Positions 17,817 to 26,320 are shown, counted from the first letter of the stretch. The stretch is 38,366 bases of DNA from Vulcanimicrobiota bacterium (GCA_023447635.1 JAEXNA010000122.1:1-38366); one strand, 5' to 3'. The notes: generated by a model not told the origin, from the sequence alone. Program-made: numbers and translations.

Positions 17817-20555
17817 TTGGAGACCCTCTCCACCCCAGCCCGCCGCATCCAGCAGCGCCTTATCCTCGAAGAGCTGACCCGGCAGCGTGCCAGCGGCGAC
17901 CACGAGCGCTATATCGAGACGTTCCGACGCGCCACGGTCGACGCCAACCCCCATCAGATCGAGGCGGTCGTGTTCGCCCTCAACCGTCTGCCCCACGGCG
18001 GGGCGCTGATGTGCGACGAGGTTGGCCTGGGTAAGACGATCGAAGCGGGCCTGATCATCAGCGAACTGCGAGCCAGGAAAGCAGAGAAGATCCTGATCGT
18101 CGTTCCCGTGGCGCTGGCCAGGCAGTGGCAGGTCGAACTCGAGGACCTTTTCAGCGTCCCGTCCACCATCCTGGAGAAGTCCAACTTCGAAGAGCACGGC
18201 AACCGTCCCGGCGTTTTCATCGTGGGACGAGAACTTGCCGGCTCGCAAGCGCGCGCTCCGATCCTTAGAGAGCGCGGACCATGGGATCTGATCATCGTGG
18301 ATGAAGCTCACGAGATGCTAGGCGGCCTGTACAAACGGTTCCGCCTGAAGACGGGCCTGTACCAGGAGAACCTGAAGATCGGCGGCGCCAAGAGGGCTGG
18401 CTGGCTGAAGGTTTTGCTGCAGGGGTTTCCCACGCTTCTGCTCACCGCCACGCCGCTGCAGAACAATCTCTTCGAGCTATGGTCGCTGGTCCATTTCCTG
18501 GACCGGGACAGCACTATCCTTGGCCCGTTCCACGAGTTCGCCACGCTCTACGTCAGCCGGAACGGGCGCGAGTTGAAGCCGGAACGACTCGAAGCGATAA
18601 AGGCCAGGCTCTCCGAGGTTGTCTGCCGCTCTCTGCGCCGACAGGTGTCGCCGTTCCTGAAGGTGCCGTTCGTCAAGCGCACCTGCGAGACGCTGGACTT
18701 CTCTCCGCGCGGCTACCAGACGGAACTGTACCAGGCGGTCAGCAAGTGGCTGGCGCGTCCAGACATGGTCATCTATCGCTACAGCGCGCGCGCTCTCACC
18801 ACCCTGCAGGTGCGCCGACGGATGGGAAGTTCACCTCGCGCTCTGCTCCACAACATCAACAGTATGTGCGAGCGAGCTTTGGAGTTGATCAACGATCCCG
18901 AAAAGCGAGGAAAGCGTCCTCTTGGCGGGTTACAGAAAGACCTCGCGGAACTGCAGTCGCTGCGGGCGCTGGCCCAGAAAGCCGACCGCGAGCCGGACCC
19001 CAAACTTCACCTGCTCCTGCGAGTCTTGAAGAAGGTCCAGGACCGGGCTGATGCAACCGGGGGCTCCGACAAGCTCGTCGTGTTCACCGAGTCCAAGCGG
19101 ACATTGCAGAGCATCGTCGCCTATCTGGAGAAGCAAGGGCTGGCCCATCAGGTCACCTCGTTCAGTGGCGGGAACGAGGGCGACCGCGCTGACGAGGCGC
19201 TGCATCGCTGGATGGAGGAAGTGGGCTCTACCCTGAGTCCTGAGGCGATGCCTGGGCCAGAGGCGTGTCGGCGCGCCGCCCTGGTGCACGAGTTCAAGAC
19301 TCGGACCCGTATCCTGGTTGCCACCGAAGCCGGTGCCAAGGGTCTGAACCTGCAGTTCTGTAGCTGCATGGTCAATTACGACTTGCCTTGGAACCCGCAG
19401 CGGGTCGAACAGCGGATCGGCAGAATCCATCGCTACGGTCAGACCCAGGACGTGCTGATCTTCAATTTCGTCAACCTTGGCAACGCGGCAGAGAGCCGGG
19501 TTTACGCCTTGCTCAAGGACAAACTGCACCTGTTCGAAGGGCTGTTCGGAGCCTCGGACGAGATTCTGGGATTGATGGGAGCCCTGGACCTCGAGCGCCG
19601 AGTGGACGAACTTTTGCGCACCCGACCTGACGACACCAGCATCGCTTTCGACGAACTGGAACTCGACCTCGACGCTCTCGATGTCCGCTTCGCCAGCGTG
19701 CGCAAAGCCGCCAACGACATGCTCGGGACCCTCCGCCCGGACACTCAGGCGCGCCTCAAAGGTCTGGGCGAGAGCTTCGCCAGTTCGCTGAGTCGCTACG
19801 ACGAGTCGCTGCTCCACCTTCTTCGACTCGAAGACCCGGCTCTGGAAGTGCAGGAACCGCTGGCCGGGAATGTCGTCATACGAACCGGCGATCGCACTTT
19901 TCGCCTGGGAGCCGGAGAGGTTGGCGAGCCGCTCCACCTGTCGCATCCCTATCTAGCAGCCCTGGCCGCCCAGGTCGACGCGGAAACCTCCAACCGCCTC
20001 TTCCTCTTCCAGGGCCCTGCAGCCGGACTGTGGGAGGCGTACCTCGTCAGGTTCACCGGTATGGAGAGTGTCGAGCACCTTGTACTGGTGGGAGAGGGGG
20101 ACCTTGAATCCGCTCTGAGTCAGGCCCGGCCGGTGGGAGACGAACCGCTCGAGGCGCTTCCGCCTGATCACGATCGCCTGCGAGCGCATCTGGCAGATCT
20201 CAAGGCTACGGTAGAGTCTCGGCAGCAGTCCCAGGCTAACCGCAGATTGCGGCTGATCGAGGGGCGCGAGGCTGACCTTCGCAAGTTCTGGAAGCACGAG
20301 GAGAGCGAACTTCTCAAAGCCGTAGAGAAGCAGCGCTCTGCCCAGCGAAACGCTAGGGATGCCAAGGCGATGCAAGCGGCTCAGGGGGAACTCAAGACGC
20401 TCAAGACCAGGCTGACGCAGCATCAGAACCAGCAGCTTTTGAGGCTGGCGGAGCTTCGGGAGGGGCTGGAGGCGGAGCGGGACAGCCTGCACCAGGCGCG
20501 CTATCTGCAGACAGAAGTGAAACGACTTTTCGCCGTAAGGGTCGACCCGCTCTGA
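17817..20555 (+). CDS. SNF2-type DEAD/DEAH helicase
   Basis: The protein has 912 residues. It starts with TTG, supported by CAGGAGG nine bases upstream. Motif I is CDEVGLGKT (66-74), motif II is DEAH (162-165) and motif III is LTATP (209-213). Motifs V and VI are in ATEAGAKGLNLQ and QRIGRIHRYGQ (about 501-540). The pattern (DEVGLGKTIEAGL, RIHRYGQ) places it in superfamily 2, SNF2/RapA-like. The C-terminal 250 residues form a long charged coiled coil (about 785-895) with no nuclease motif. It is the first of three plus-strand genes, followed by SbcD-like and Rad50-like genes. The expected activity is ATP-driven translocation on duplex DNA. The partners suggest DNA end processing or defence, which is inference. 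Confidence 0.9.
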   Translation: METLSTPARRIQQRLILEELTRQRASGDHERYIETFRRATVDANPHQIEAVVFALNRLPHGGALMCDEVGLGKTIEAGLIISELRARKAEKILIVVPVALARQWQVELEDLFSVPSTILEKSNFEEHGNRPGVFIVGRELAGSQARAPILRERGPWDLIIVDEAHEMLGGLYKRFRLKTGLYQENLKIGGAKRAGWLKVLLQGFPTLLLTATPLQNNLFELWSLVHFLDRDSTILGPFHEFATLYVSRNGRELKPERLEAIKARLSEVVCRSLRRQVSPFLKVPFVKRTCETLDFSPRGYQTELYQAVSKWLARPDMVIYRYSARALTTLQVRRRMGSSPRALLHNINSMCERALELINDPEKRGKRPLGGLQKDLAELQSLRALAQKADREPDPKLHLLLRVLKKVQDRADATGGSDKLVVFTESKRTLQSIVAYLEKQGLAHQVTSFSGGNEGDRADEALHRWMEEVGSTLSPEAMPGPEACRRAALVHEFKTRTRILVATEAGAKGLNLQFCSCMVNYDLPWNPQRVEQRIGRIHRYGQTQDVLIFNFVNLGNAAESRVYALLKDKLHLFEGLFGASDEILGLMGALDLERRVDELLRTRPDDTSIAFDELELDLDALDVRFASVRKAANDMLGTLRPDTQARLKGLGESFASSLSRYDESLLHLLRLEDPALEVQEPLAGNVVIRTGDRTFRLGAGEVGEPLHLSHPYLAALAAQVDAETSNRLFLFQGPAAGLWEAYLVRFTGMESVEHLVLVGEGDLESALSQARPVGDEPLEALPPDHDRLRAHLADLKATVESRQQSQANRRLRLIEGREADLRKFWKHEESELLKAVEKQRSAQRNARDAKAMQAAQGELKTLKTRLTQHQNQQLLRLAELREGLEAERDSLHQARYLQTEVKRLFAVRVDPL

Positions 20556-20568
20556 CAAGATCTGTCAG
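20552..20568. promoter_or_regulatory. Inverted repeat CTGACA-N5-TGTCAG at helicase stop
   Basis: A perfect 6+5+6 palindrome overlaps the helicase TGA (20553-20555). Its reverse complement with the flanking C-run matches the element at 17698 at 17 of 20 positions. It lies about 58 bases before the SbcD-like start. It could be a second regulator site, an mRNA hairpin between cistrons, or a recombination scar. Confidence 0.45.
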
Positions 20569-20625
20569 GGGGACATGGTGTGATGACGAAGAACTTGCCG
20601 TGCCGGTTCGGAAAGGGGTTTGCTC

Positions 20626-21714
20626 GTGACCAGGATTCTACACACGTCGGACATTTTGCTGGGGGAGGGTTTCCCACGCTTTCATAACGCCGCCGACAAA
20701 CTGCGCACCGCCCGCCTGGAGTCGCTGCGAGCGCTTCTGGCGCTGGCTCGTCGGGAAGAGGTGGAGGCGGTGGTCATCGCCGGCAACCTTTTCGCTGACA
20801 ACAGGGTCGGAGCGAGTCTGGTAGGCGAGGCCGCGCAGCTTCTGACTAAGAGCCCCGTTCCGGTTTATCTGCTGCCTGGTCATCGCGACCCGATCACTCC
20901 AGACAGCCCCTACCAGCTTTATCGCGAGAAGTTCCGGGGACAGGTGCACCTGATGCTCGCTCGAGAGCCGGTGGTGCTCGCGGGCGGCGCTGTCCTGTAC
21001 CCTTGTCCCGTAGAGTATCGCCTGGCTTCGGGCGACCCCACTCGTTGGATCCCGGAGCGAGGTAAGGAACGGCTGCGCCTTGCCGTGGTGAATACCGCCC
21101 CGGAAGGCTACCGCCTGATCCCTTCCGTGGCCGACACTCGCGACCTGGACCATCTCCTTGTTGGTGGCCGGGTGAGTGCGGGAACCGAGGGCTCCGTCAC
21201 CTACCCCGGCGCGCCAGAGGCGACCGACTTCGGACAGAGAGCGGGATCGGTGGCACTCGTGCAGTTTTCGGCCGCCGGCCTTGCTTCGGTTGAGGAGCGG
21301 ACCGTGGCTGGGCTTCGCTGGGTCGAGGAGTCTATCGAAGTCGCCTCGGCCGAGGACGTCGAGCAGTTGGTGAAGCGTCTGAGCGGGGACGAGAATCGGG
21401 CCTCGCTACTGCTCCGGCTGACCCTAGGGGGACGGCTGGGCGTGGACCAGTTAGCGGCCGTGACGAACGCTCGACGGGCCCTGGAGGCTCGGCTGTTTCA
21501 CCTGGAACTTCGCGACGAGATCGTGCCGGTGGCGGAGGGTCTGTCGCGCAACCCTCTGCTCCGCTCCCTGACCTCCACCCTGACCGCTCAGGCCTCCACC
21601 CCATCCGAGCACGACCGGGACGGCATCGCCCCCGAAGATGCCGAGTTCGCCCGCCAGGCGTTGGTTCAGCTCGTGCGGCTTCTGGAAACCGCCCATCATC
21701 AGGACTTGAAGTAG
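20626..21714 (+). CDS. Mre11/SbcD-like protein, predicted catalytically dead
   Basis: The protein has 362 residues. The GTG at 20626 lies seven bases after AAAGGGG; an in-frame TTG two codons upstream is less well placed. The fold follows Mre11/YhaO metallophosphoesterases throughout: HTSDILLG (6-13), VVIAGNLFADN (49-59), YLLPGHRDP (81-89), RLAVVNTAPEG (151-161) and DHLLVGGRVSAG (175-186). At these places active nucleases have DxH, GDxxD/H, GNHD, H and GHxH. Here only D9 remains; the others are L11, N54, H86/R87, N156, and G181/V183. Phosphoesterase chemistry therefore looks lost. The gene is followed nine bases later by the Rad50-like gene, so an architectural or DNA-clamping role in a complex is likely. 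This is inference from residues and context. Confidence 0.85.
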   Translation: MTRILHTSDILLGEGFPRFHNAADKLRTARLESLRALLALARREEVEAVVIAGNLFADNRVGASLVGEAAQLLTKSPVPVYLLPGHRDPITPDSPYQLYREKFRGQVHLMLAREPVVLAGGAVLYPCPVEYRLASGDPTRWIPERGKERLRLAVVNTAPEGYRLIPSVADTRDLDHLLVGGRVSAGTEGSVTYPGAPEATDFGQRAGSVALVQFSAAGLASVEERTVAGLRWVEESIEVASAEDVEQLVKRLSGDENRASLLLRLTLGGRLGVDQLAAVTNARRALEARLFHLELRDEIVPVAEGLSRNPLLRSLTSTLTAQASTPSEHDRDGIAPEDAEFARQALVQLVRLLETAHHQDLK

Positions 21715-21723
21715 GAGAGCGCC

Positions 21724-24207
21724 GTGTATCTTGAAGAGATCGAAGTTCAGAACTGGCGCGGGATTGCCCATCAGCGGATCACCCTGGCGCCCGGCATCAA
21801 TATCATCTACGGCCCTAACGAGTCGGGGAAAAGTTCGCTGAGAGGTGCGGTGCGGGCCGCGCTGCTGCAAAACCCGGGGTCCAAAGCCAGGGATGCTCTG
21901 GCCGTTCGCCCCTGGGCCTCGAATCTGAACCCCCGCGTTCGGGTCGCCTTCCAGCTCGATGGGCAGCCCTGGGTGGTGGAGAAGACCTTCTTTACCACCA
22001 CGGGCTCTCGTCTGTACCGGTCCGGGAAGCTGCTGGCTTCCGATAAGGCCGTGCATGAGAAGCTGGAAGAGGTGCTGGCCGGCTCGGTTTGGATGGGTCA
22101 CCTTTGGAGCGAGCAGGGCGACGTCTCCCTGGTCGAAGTCCCCCGCGCCCTGCGGGGCAAGCTGGTCGCCGAAGAGGTGGTGAGTCCCGGTGTGCTCTGG
22201 TTGGAGGAGAAGCTGAAGGCGGAGCTGGGAGTCTACTGGACCGAGAAGACCGGCGCGCCCAAGAAGGCGCTGAAGGACACTCGTGCAGCGGCGATGGACG
22301 CCGAAGAGGCGGTAGAGGAGGCGGAGGCCCAGCTGCGCGCCTCGGACGAACTCAGCGAGGCGGTCGCTTCGCTCCGGAACGAGTTGGAGCAGGCCGCGGC
22401 GGTCGAGAAAGAGCTGGTCGAGAAGGTCGCCGCGATGCAGGAGAGAGCCGGAGCCTGGGACCGGCATCGGGCGGCGGTGGCCCAGTGGAAGGCCAAGGCG
22501 GAGTCGGGGAAACGAGAGGCCGACGTCCTGGAGCGATGGCAGCGCGCTTCCGCACAGGTGGTGGAGCAGTGGCGGGCGCGGGCGGAGCACCAATCGAGCC
22601 TGCAGGCGCTGCAAGCTACGATGGGCCCCGAGCCGTCGCGAGCCGAGATCGAGAAGCTCGACGCTCTCGCAAAGTATCTGTCGCGGCTGGAACAGAAGGT
22701 GCTGGCCGAGCAGTTGGCGGCGCTGAAAGCTCCGAGTGGAGCTCAGCTGAATCGGCTACGGCAGCTCGACCGGGACGTCGAGAAAGCAGAGGCGACCCTG
22801 CAGGCTACGGCGATGACGTTGACCCTGAAGGCGTTGACGGACCTGCGTCCCGAGGTCAGCGCCGACGGTGTGCAGCAGCCATCGTCGCCGGTCGCCGCTG
22901 GAGTGTCGATGTCTTGGACCGCCAACCGTCAGGCCAGTCTTGTCCTGCCAGGTGTGGCCGAATTCCAGGTCCAGGGCGGAGCGTCGAACGTGGAGGCGGT
23001 GCTGGAGCAGCGGGACGCTTCGAGGGCGGAGCTGAAGTCTCTGCTGCTGACGCTGGCGTGCACGACGCTCGAGGAGGCTCAGGCGCGCGCCGACAAGGCT
23101 CGTGCGTTAGAAGCGGCTATCGAGGGGAAGCCTGTTGCGGAAGCCGAGTTGGCCGGTTTGGCGTCTCTGGTCGAACAGGCGGGGCAGTATCGCGGTTGGG
23201 CCCCGGCAGAGCTCAGGGAGAAGGTTCGCACGCTGCGCTCGGACCTTGGCGATAGAGAAGCCGAGTGGGCGCGGGCTCGTGCCCTGCATCAGCAGCACCA
23301 GGCGAGCTATCAGGCGCTGCTCCGTAACGACCCTGAGGCCGTTCTCAAGCAGAGCTTCGGATTGTTGGCCGCCGAAGTCGAGCAGTGGCCCGCTCAGGCC
23401 GAAAAGCCCGTGCTGCCCGGGTTCGCCGAGATCGATGATCGGTGGCTCAACAAGCTCGAGCAGGGAGAGTTCGAGTCGGGGCTCAGGCAGCGGGTGGACG
23501 GCTTGCGCGAGGAGCTGGTACGCGACCGAGCGGTCATCAAATCTCCGCAGGGAGACGAGGTCACCCCCGAGGGACTGGAGGCGTCCAAGCAAGAGCTAGC
23601 CTCGAAGGCTTCGCAGAGGGAGCGGCTGCATGGTCAGCTGAGCCAGGACCTCGGCCGTCTGAGCGAGCGCGACGACCATTACGAGCGCCTGGTCCAGGCG
23701 CGGGAACGCCACGCCGCGCTCGTTGCCGAGGCGCGCAAGGTCGAACTGCAAGCGGCGGCTATTCAGCTTCTGGTCAAGACGTTCGAGACCGGCAAGGCCG
23801 CGCTGCAGAGCGATCTCGTGGGCCCTTTGCAAGACCGTGTCGCTCGCCGGCTGTCGAGTCTGACGGACGGTCGCTACCGCGGCTTGAAGCTCGACGACCG
23901 GCTAACGCCCGCTGCGGTCACTCCGCGGGACGTTGAAAGCGCAGGGCTAGACGACCTCTCTTTCGGGACCCGGGAGCAGCTGATCTTCGTGACCCGCCTG
24001 TGCCTTGCCGAGATGCTCTCCGAGAAGCACAGTCGCCAAACTCTGCTCTTCGACGACAATCTCGTGCACACCGATCAGGAGAGGTTGGCCCTGGCGCACC
24101 GCATGATGGAAGAGGCCAGCGCAAGCAGCCAGATCGTGATCCTGACCTGCCACCCGGAGCGCTTCGAAAGCCTGGCCAACGCCACCCGCATCGCCACACG
24201 CCTTTAA
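21724..24207 (+). CDS. Rad50/SbcC-like (YhaN-type) ATPase
   Basis: The protein has 827 residues. The GTG at 21724 is six bases after AGGAG, which overlaps the end of the preceding gene. Walker A is GPNESGKSS (30-38). A Q-loop-like LWSEQGD follows. A long coiled-coil-rich middle (about 180-690) contains no CxxC zinc hook. The C-terminal half-site has the ABC signature LSFGTREQL (745-753), Walker B LLFDDNLVHTD (774-784) and the H-loop TCHPERF (808-814). The DD at Walker B and the hookless arms match YhaN-type ATPases rather than classical SbcC. YhaN partners YhaO, an Mre11-like nuclease; here the partner lacks metal ligands. It is the third gene of the helicase operon and is likely a DNA-binding SMC-like subunit in the cytoplasm. 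Confidence 0.88.
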   Translation: MYLEEIEVQNWRGIAHQRITLAPGINIIYGPNESGKSSLRGAVRAALLQNPGSKARDALAVRPWASNLNPRVRVAFQLDGQPWVVEKTFFTTTGSRLYRSGKLLASDKAVHEKLEEVLAGSVWMGHLWSEQGDVSLVEVPRALRGKLVAEEVVSPGVLWLEEKLKAELGVYWTEKTGAPKKALKDTRAAAMDAEEAVEEAEAQLRASDELSEAVASLRNELEQAAAVEKELVEKVAAMQERAGAWDRHRAAVAQWKAKAESGKREADVLERWQRASAQVVEQWRARAEHQSSLQALQATMGPEPSRAEIEKLDALAKYLSRLEQKVLAEQLAALKAPSGAQLNRLRQLDRDVEKAEATLQATAMTLTLKALTDLRPEVSADGVQQPSSPVAAGVSMSWTANRQASLVLPGVAEFQVQGGASNVEAVLEQRDASRAELKSLLLTLACTTLEEAQARADKARALEAAIEGKPVAEAELAGLASLVEQAGQYRGWAPAELREKVRTLRSDLGDREAEWARARALHQQHQASYQALLRNDPEAVLKQSFGLLAAEVEQWPAQAEKPVLPGFAEIDDRWLNKLEQGEFESGLRQRVDGLREELVRDRAVIKSPQGDEVTPEGLEASKQELASKASQRERLHGQLSQDLGRLSERDDHYERLVQARERHAALVAEARKVELQAAAIQLLVKTFETGKAALQSDLVGPLQDRVARRLSSLTDGRYRGLKLDDRLTPAAVTPRDVESAGLDDLSFGTREQLIFVTRLCLAEMLSEKHSRQTLLFDDNLVHTDQERLALAHRMMEEASASSQIVILTCHPERFESLANATRIATRL

Positions 24208-24280
24208 GGCCGTAATTGGGTCGATGAGGGTCGGGCGGCTGCTGCAAGGCGTCTCGCATCGAGACTCGAAGGAAACCCGC

Positions 24281-24850
24281 ATGCTCTTGATACAGCACCT
24301 GAAGACAGAATGGGACAAATCCACTCGAGGCGCCCAGGAAGGCGCTGGCAGGCGGAAGGTTCCGGAGGCGCTGACGTTCTCGGCGCCCGACCTGCCGGAG
24401 GTCGACGAAGTCTGGATTCAGCATCTGTGGTCCGGCAACTCCGGGGAGTGGAGGTCGAGCACCGCTAAGAAGGTCGAACCGGCCGAGACCTTCGTCCTGC
24501 CCTTCCTCTGGTCAAGCTTGCGCGTCGTACCTAAAGAGGGGAAGTGGTTGGTGGAGCGGCAGGAGTCGTCGGTTCCCGTCATCACGCTTCGCCGGGGCGA
24601 GACTGGTCAGGTGAGAATCCAGGGCCGTAACATGAGTTCTTCTTACTGCTGGCTGGAGAAGCACGTTTTCAACTTCGCCTTCCTTGAACGCTACGACCCG
24701 GAGGTCTTTCGACTTCGCCCCTTCACTCACGTCCACGAAGACATGCCCGATCTTACCTACGCGCCGAGCTCGTCCCCCGTCCCCGCTCGATGGCGGATAA
24801 AGTCGCGTGGGAAGAAAGAGGCGTGGACCTCAGCGCCCTGGAGAAGGTGA
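24281..24850 (+). CDS. Protein of unknown function
   Basis: The protein has 189 residues from the ATG at 24281, preceded by AAGGAA at a fitting distance; an earlier in-frame start at 24224 adds 19 unremarkable residues. The middle is Trp- and Phe-rich and apparently beta-structured (VDEVWIQHLWSGNSGEWRSS, then ETFVLPFLWSSLRVV). No signal peptide, membrane segment or catalytic motif is recognised. The last 30 residues turn Arg/Ser/Trp-rich, which may mark a frameshift near 24770 or an altered end next to the structured gap downstream. It lies 73 bases after the Rad50-like gene on the same strand and could be its fourth cistron, but nothing shows it takes part. Confidence 0.5.
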   Translation: MLLIQHLKTEWDKSTRGAQEGAGRRKVPEALTFSAPDLPEVDEVWIQHLWSGNSGEWRSSTAKKVEPAETFVLPFLWSSLRVVPKEGKWLVERQESSVPVITLRRGETGQVRIQGRNMSSSYCWLEKHVFNFAFLERYDPEVFRLRPFTHVHEDMPDLTYAPSSSPVPARWRIKSRGKKEAWTSAPWRR

Positions 24851-25119
24851 GGCGGACTGGACTGGCTTGTCTAGCGCTGGCTTGGATCGTGGCGTTCGCG
24901 GTGGATTGGATACCGACCGCACCGTCTTCCAGGACTCCTCTGATCTCGGCGACGCGCACTCCCCCGTGGGGAACGTGAATAACGATGAAAGCTATGTCGT
25001 TGCCCATGGTTCGAAGAGCATCTTTGAGTTGCCAGGCTGCTGCTCGGTGCCTCGACCTGCGGGGCTTTCTCTGCCCCTGGTCTACTAAGCAATTCGAGCC
25101 CACCAGATCTAGTACAAAT

Positions 25120-25145
25120 CTTTTTACTGCAATCTTAGTAAAAAG
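25120..25145. repeat. 9-bp perfect inverted repeat (hairpin 1)
   Basis: CTTTTTACT at 25120-25128 is complementary to AGTAAAAAG at 25137-25145, with an 8-base loop. The arms are AT-rich, unlike the flanking genes. Possible terminator or element end. Confidence 0.55.
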
Positions 25146-25162
25146 GTTGCCGGTTGAAACGA

Positions 25163-25178
25163 GCGCCCTAAACGGCGC
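25163..25178. repeat. Short GC hairpin (hairpin 2)
   Basis: GCGCC at 25163-25167 pairs with GGCGC at 25174-25178 around a 6-base loop. It lies within the same structured gap. Confidence 0.4.
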
Positions 25179-25190
25179 AACGACGGGCTG

Positions 25191-25206
25191 TGGTCAGAAC
25201 TGACCA
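25191..25206. repeat. Palindrome TGGTCAG-AA-CTGACCA (hairpin 3 or operator)
   Basis: Perfect 7+2+7 inverted repeat. The GTCAG/CTGAC core resembles the half-sites flanking the helicase gene, so it may be a regulator site rather than an RNA hairpin. Confidence 0.5.
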
Positions 25207-25301
25207 CTGACATTTTTCCTATAGAACTTGATTCGTATTCAATTAAACAGCGCAGATGCCAAGGCTAGTAGTATGACGACGGTCCGTGATAGATCTTGGG
25301 T

Positions 25302-25336
25302 GCGGGATGAAAGTCCATTCGTAAACTAAATCCCGC
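25302..25336. repeat. 7-bp inverted repeat with 21-base loop (hairpin 4)
   Basis: GCGGGAT at 25302-25308 is complementary to ATCCCGC at 25330-25336. It is the last of four hairpins before the kinase fragment. Confidence 0.4.
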
Positions 25337-25418
25337 GGGGGAAGCTAGTCTTCACTCCAGGCGCTCTGCTCGCCCGACACAAATTATCACTGGCCGTGGG
25401 CCGAAATGGAGAAAGAGT

Positions 25419-26276
25419 CAGACGCTGGGACAAGTCCTGACGACCCATAAGAAGCTGCCGGTCAAGCACGCGCTCGAAGTCGGGGTGAAGCTGGCCTCCG
25501 TGCTAAGCTATCTGCACTCTCAAGATAACCCGATTATCTTCCGCGACCTTAAGCCCGCCAACATCATGGTGCGAGAGGACGGAGACGTCCGTCTGGTCGA
25601 CTTTGGCATTGCTCGCTACTTCGCCAAGGGCGCCTCGAACGACACTCAGGCTCTGGGCACGCCCGGCTACGCCGCGCCCGAGCAGTACGGCGGCGGGCAG
25701 TCGGATCAGCGTTCCGACGTTTACGCCCTGGGCGCCAATCTTCATCAGATGATTACGGGGATCAATCCTGGGTTGTCCCCCTTTCGCTTCGACCCGCTCC
25801 GCACGCACTGTCCGGAGATCTCGACAGAGTTCGAAGCCGTCATAGCTCGATGCCTGGAGCTGGACCAGGAGCGACGCCCACAAGATGTCGGCGAAGTGCA
25901 GATCGCCCTGCTCGACGAGATCCGCCGCCGCAACGGCGGGGTGCTCCCGGAAGAGATGGCCGTGTTCGGAGAAGCTGGCTCGGTAGCTGAGAAGCAGGAC
26001 TCGGGCTCGCTTTTAGACTCGGAAGACCTGAACCGACCCGTCTCGGTCGAGATGCCGGCCGTAGCCGCCAAAATCGAAGAGCCCGTCGAAGCGCCTATCG
26101 AAGAACCTATCCATGCTCCTGCCGATGAAGCCGCGACAGAAGCCGCCGGGCCAGAGCCCTCGCAGGCCACCAAACAAGAGCCGCCCGCGACCACGACGCG
26201 TTCGACCTTCCCGCTGATAGCCACCGTAGCCGCCCTGGTCCTCGTGCTCGTCACGATCGTCTTGTTAGCTCAATAG
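25419..26276 (+). pseudogene. Ser/Thr protein kinase lacking its N-lobe, with C-terminal membrane anchor
   Basis: Kinase-like sequence becomes readable at about 25419 (QTLGQVLTTHKKLP, the hinge and helix D region). It continues with VLSYLHSQDNPIIFRDLKPANIMV (catalytic loop, HRD replaced by FRD), VDFGIAR (DFG), GTPGYAAPEQ (APE) and SDVYALG. A Glu/Pro/Ala-rich linker and one C-terminal transmembrane helix (FPLIATVAALVLVLVTIVLL) follow. The Gly-rich loop and ATP-anchoring Lys are absent, and nothing upstream in any frame supplies them. The first usual start in frame is GTG at 25485, inside the kinase core, and a TAA lies upstream near 25324. It looks like a 5'-truncated relic. The intact gene would have been a membrane-anchored Hanks kinase with its catalytic domain in the cytosol. 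Expression of the remnant is uncertain. Confidence 0.75.
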
Positions 26277-26280
26277 ACCG

Positions 26281-26320
26281 CTCCCTTCGCAATCTTTTCG
26301 CGAGCGGATCGCGAAGGGAG
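26281..26320 (+). terminator. 10-bp perfect hairpin after the kinase remnant
   Basis: CTCCCTTCGC at 26281-26290 is exactly complementary to GCGAAGGGAG at 26311-26320, five bases after the stop codon. A T-rich tract is weak and delayed. Position and stem strength support a transcript end. Confidence 0.65.

Larger units (their letters stand above)
24851..25418. other. Gap without a supported gene; hairpin-rich, lower-GC in second half
   Basis: No reading frame here is convincing on either strand: short overlapping frames exist from 24790 to 25103, but none has a ribosome site or family signature. From about 25085 the base composition drops in GC relative to the surroundings and four strong inverted repeats occur in about 220 bases (listed separately). 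The segment ends where the truncated kinase becomes readable. It may be the relic of a mobile element or a structured non-coding RNA. Confidence 0.5.

Noticed and set aside
24790..24978. 62-codon plus-strand frame with one hydrophobic helix
   Set aside because: It overlaps the preceding gene, lacks a ribosome binding site, and the opposite strand and another frame look equally plausible here.
24753..25103. Minus-strand 116-codon frame with natural-looking stretch around GNDIAFIVIHVPHGGV
   Set aside because: No ribosome binding site or family match; its distal third is Arg/Ser-rich as in antisense frames of GC-rich DNA.
25261..25420. Group II intron or retroelement leader
   Set aside because: The hairpins are suggestive but no domain V, no reverse transcriptase and no recognisable intron ends are present.
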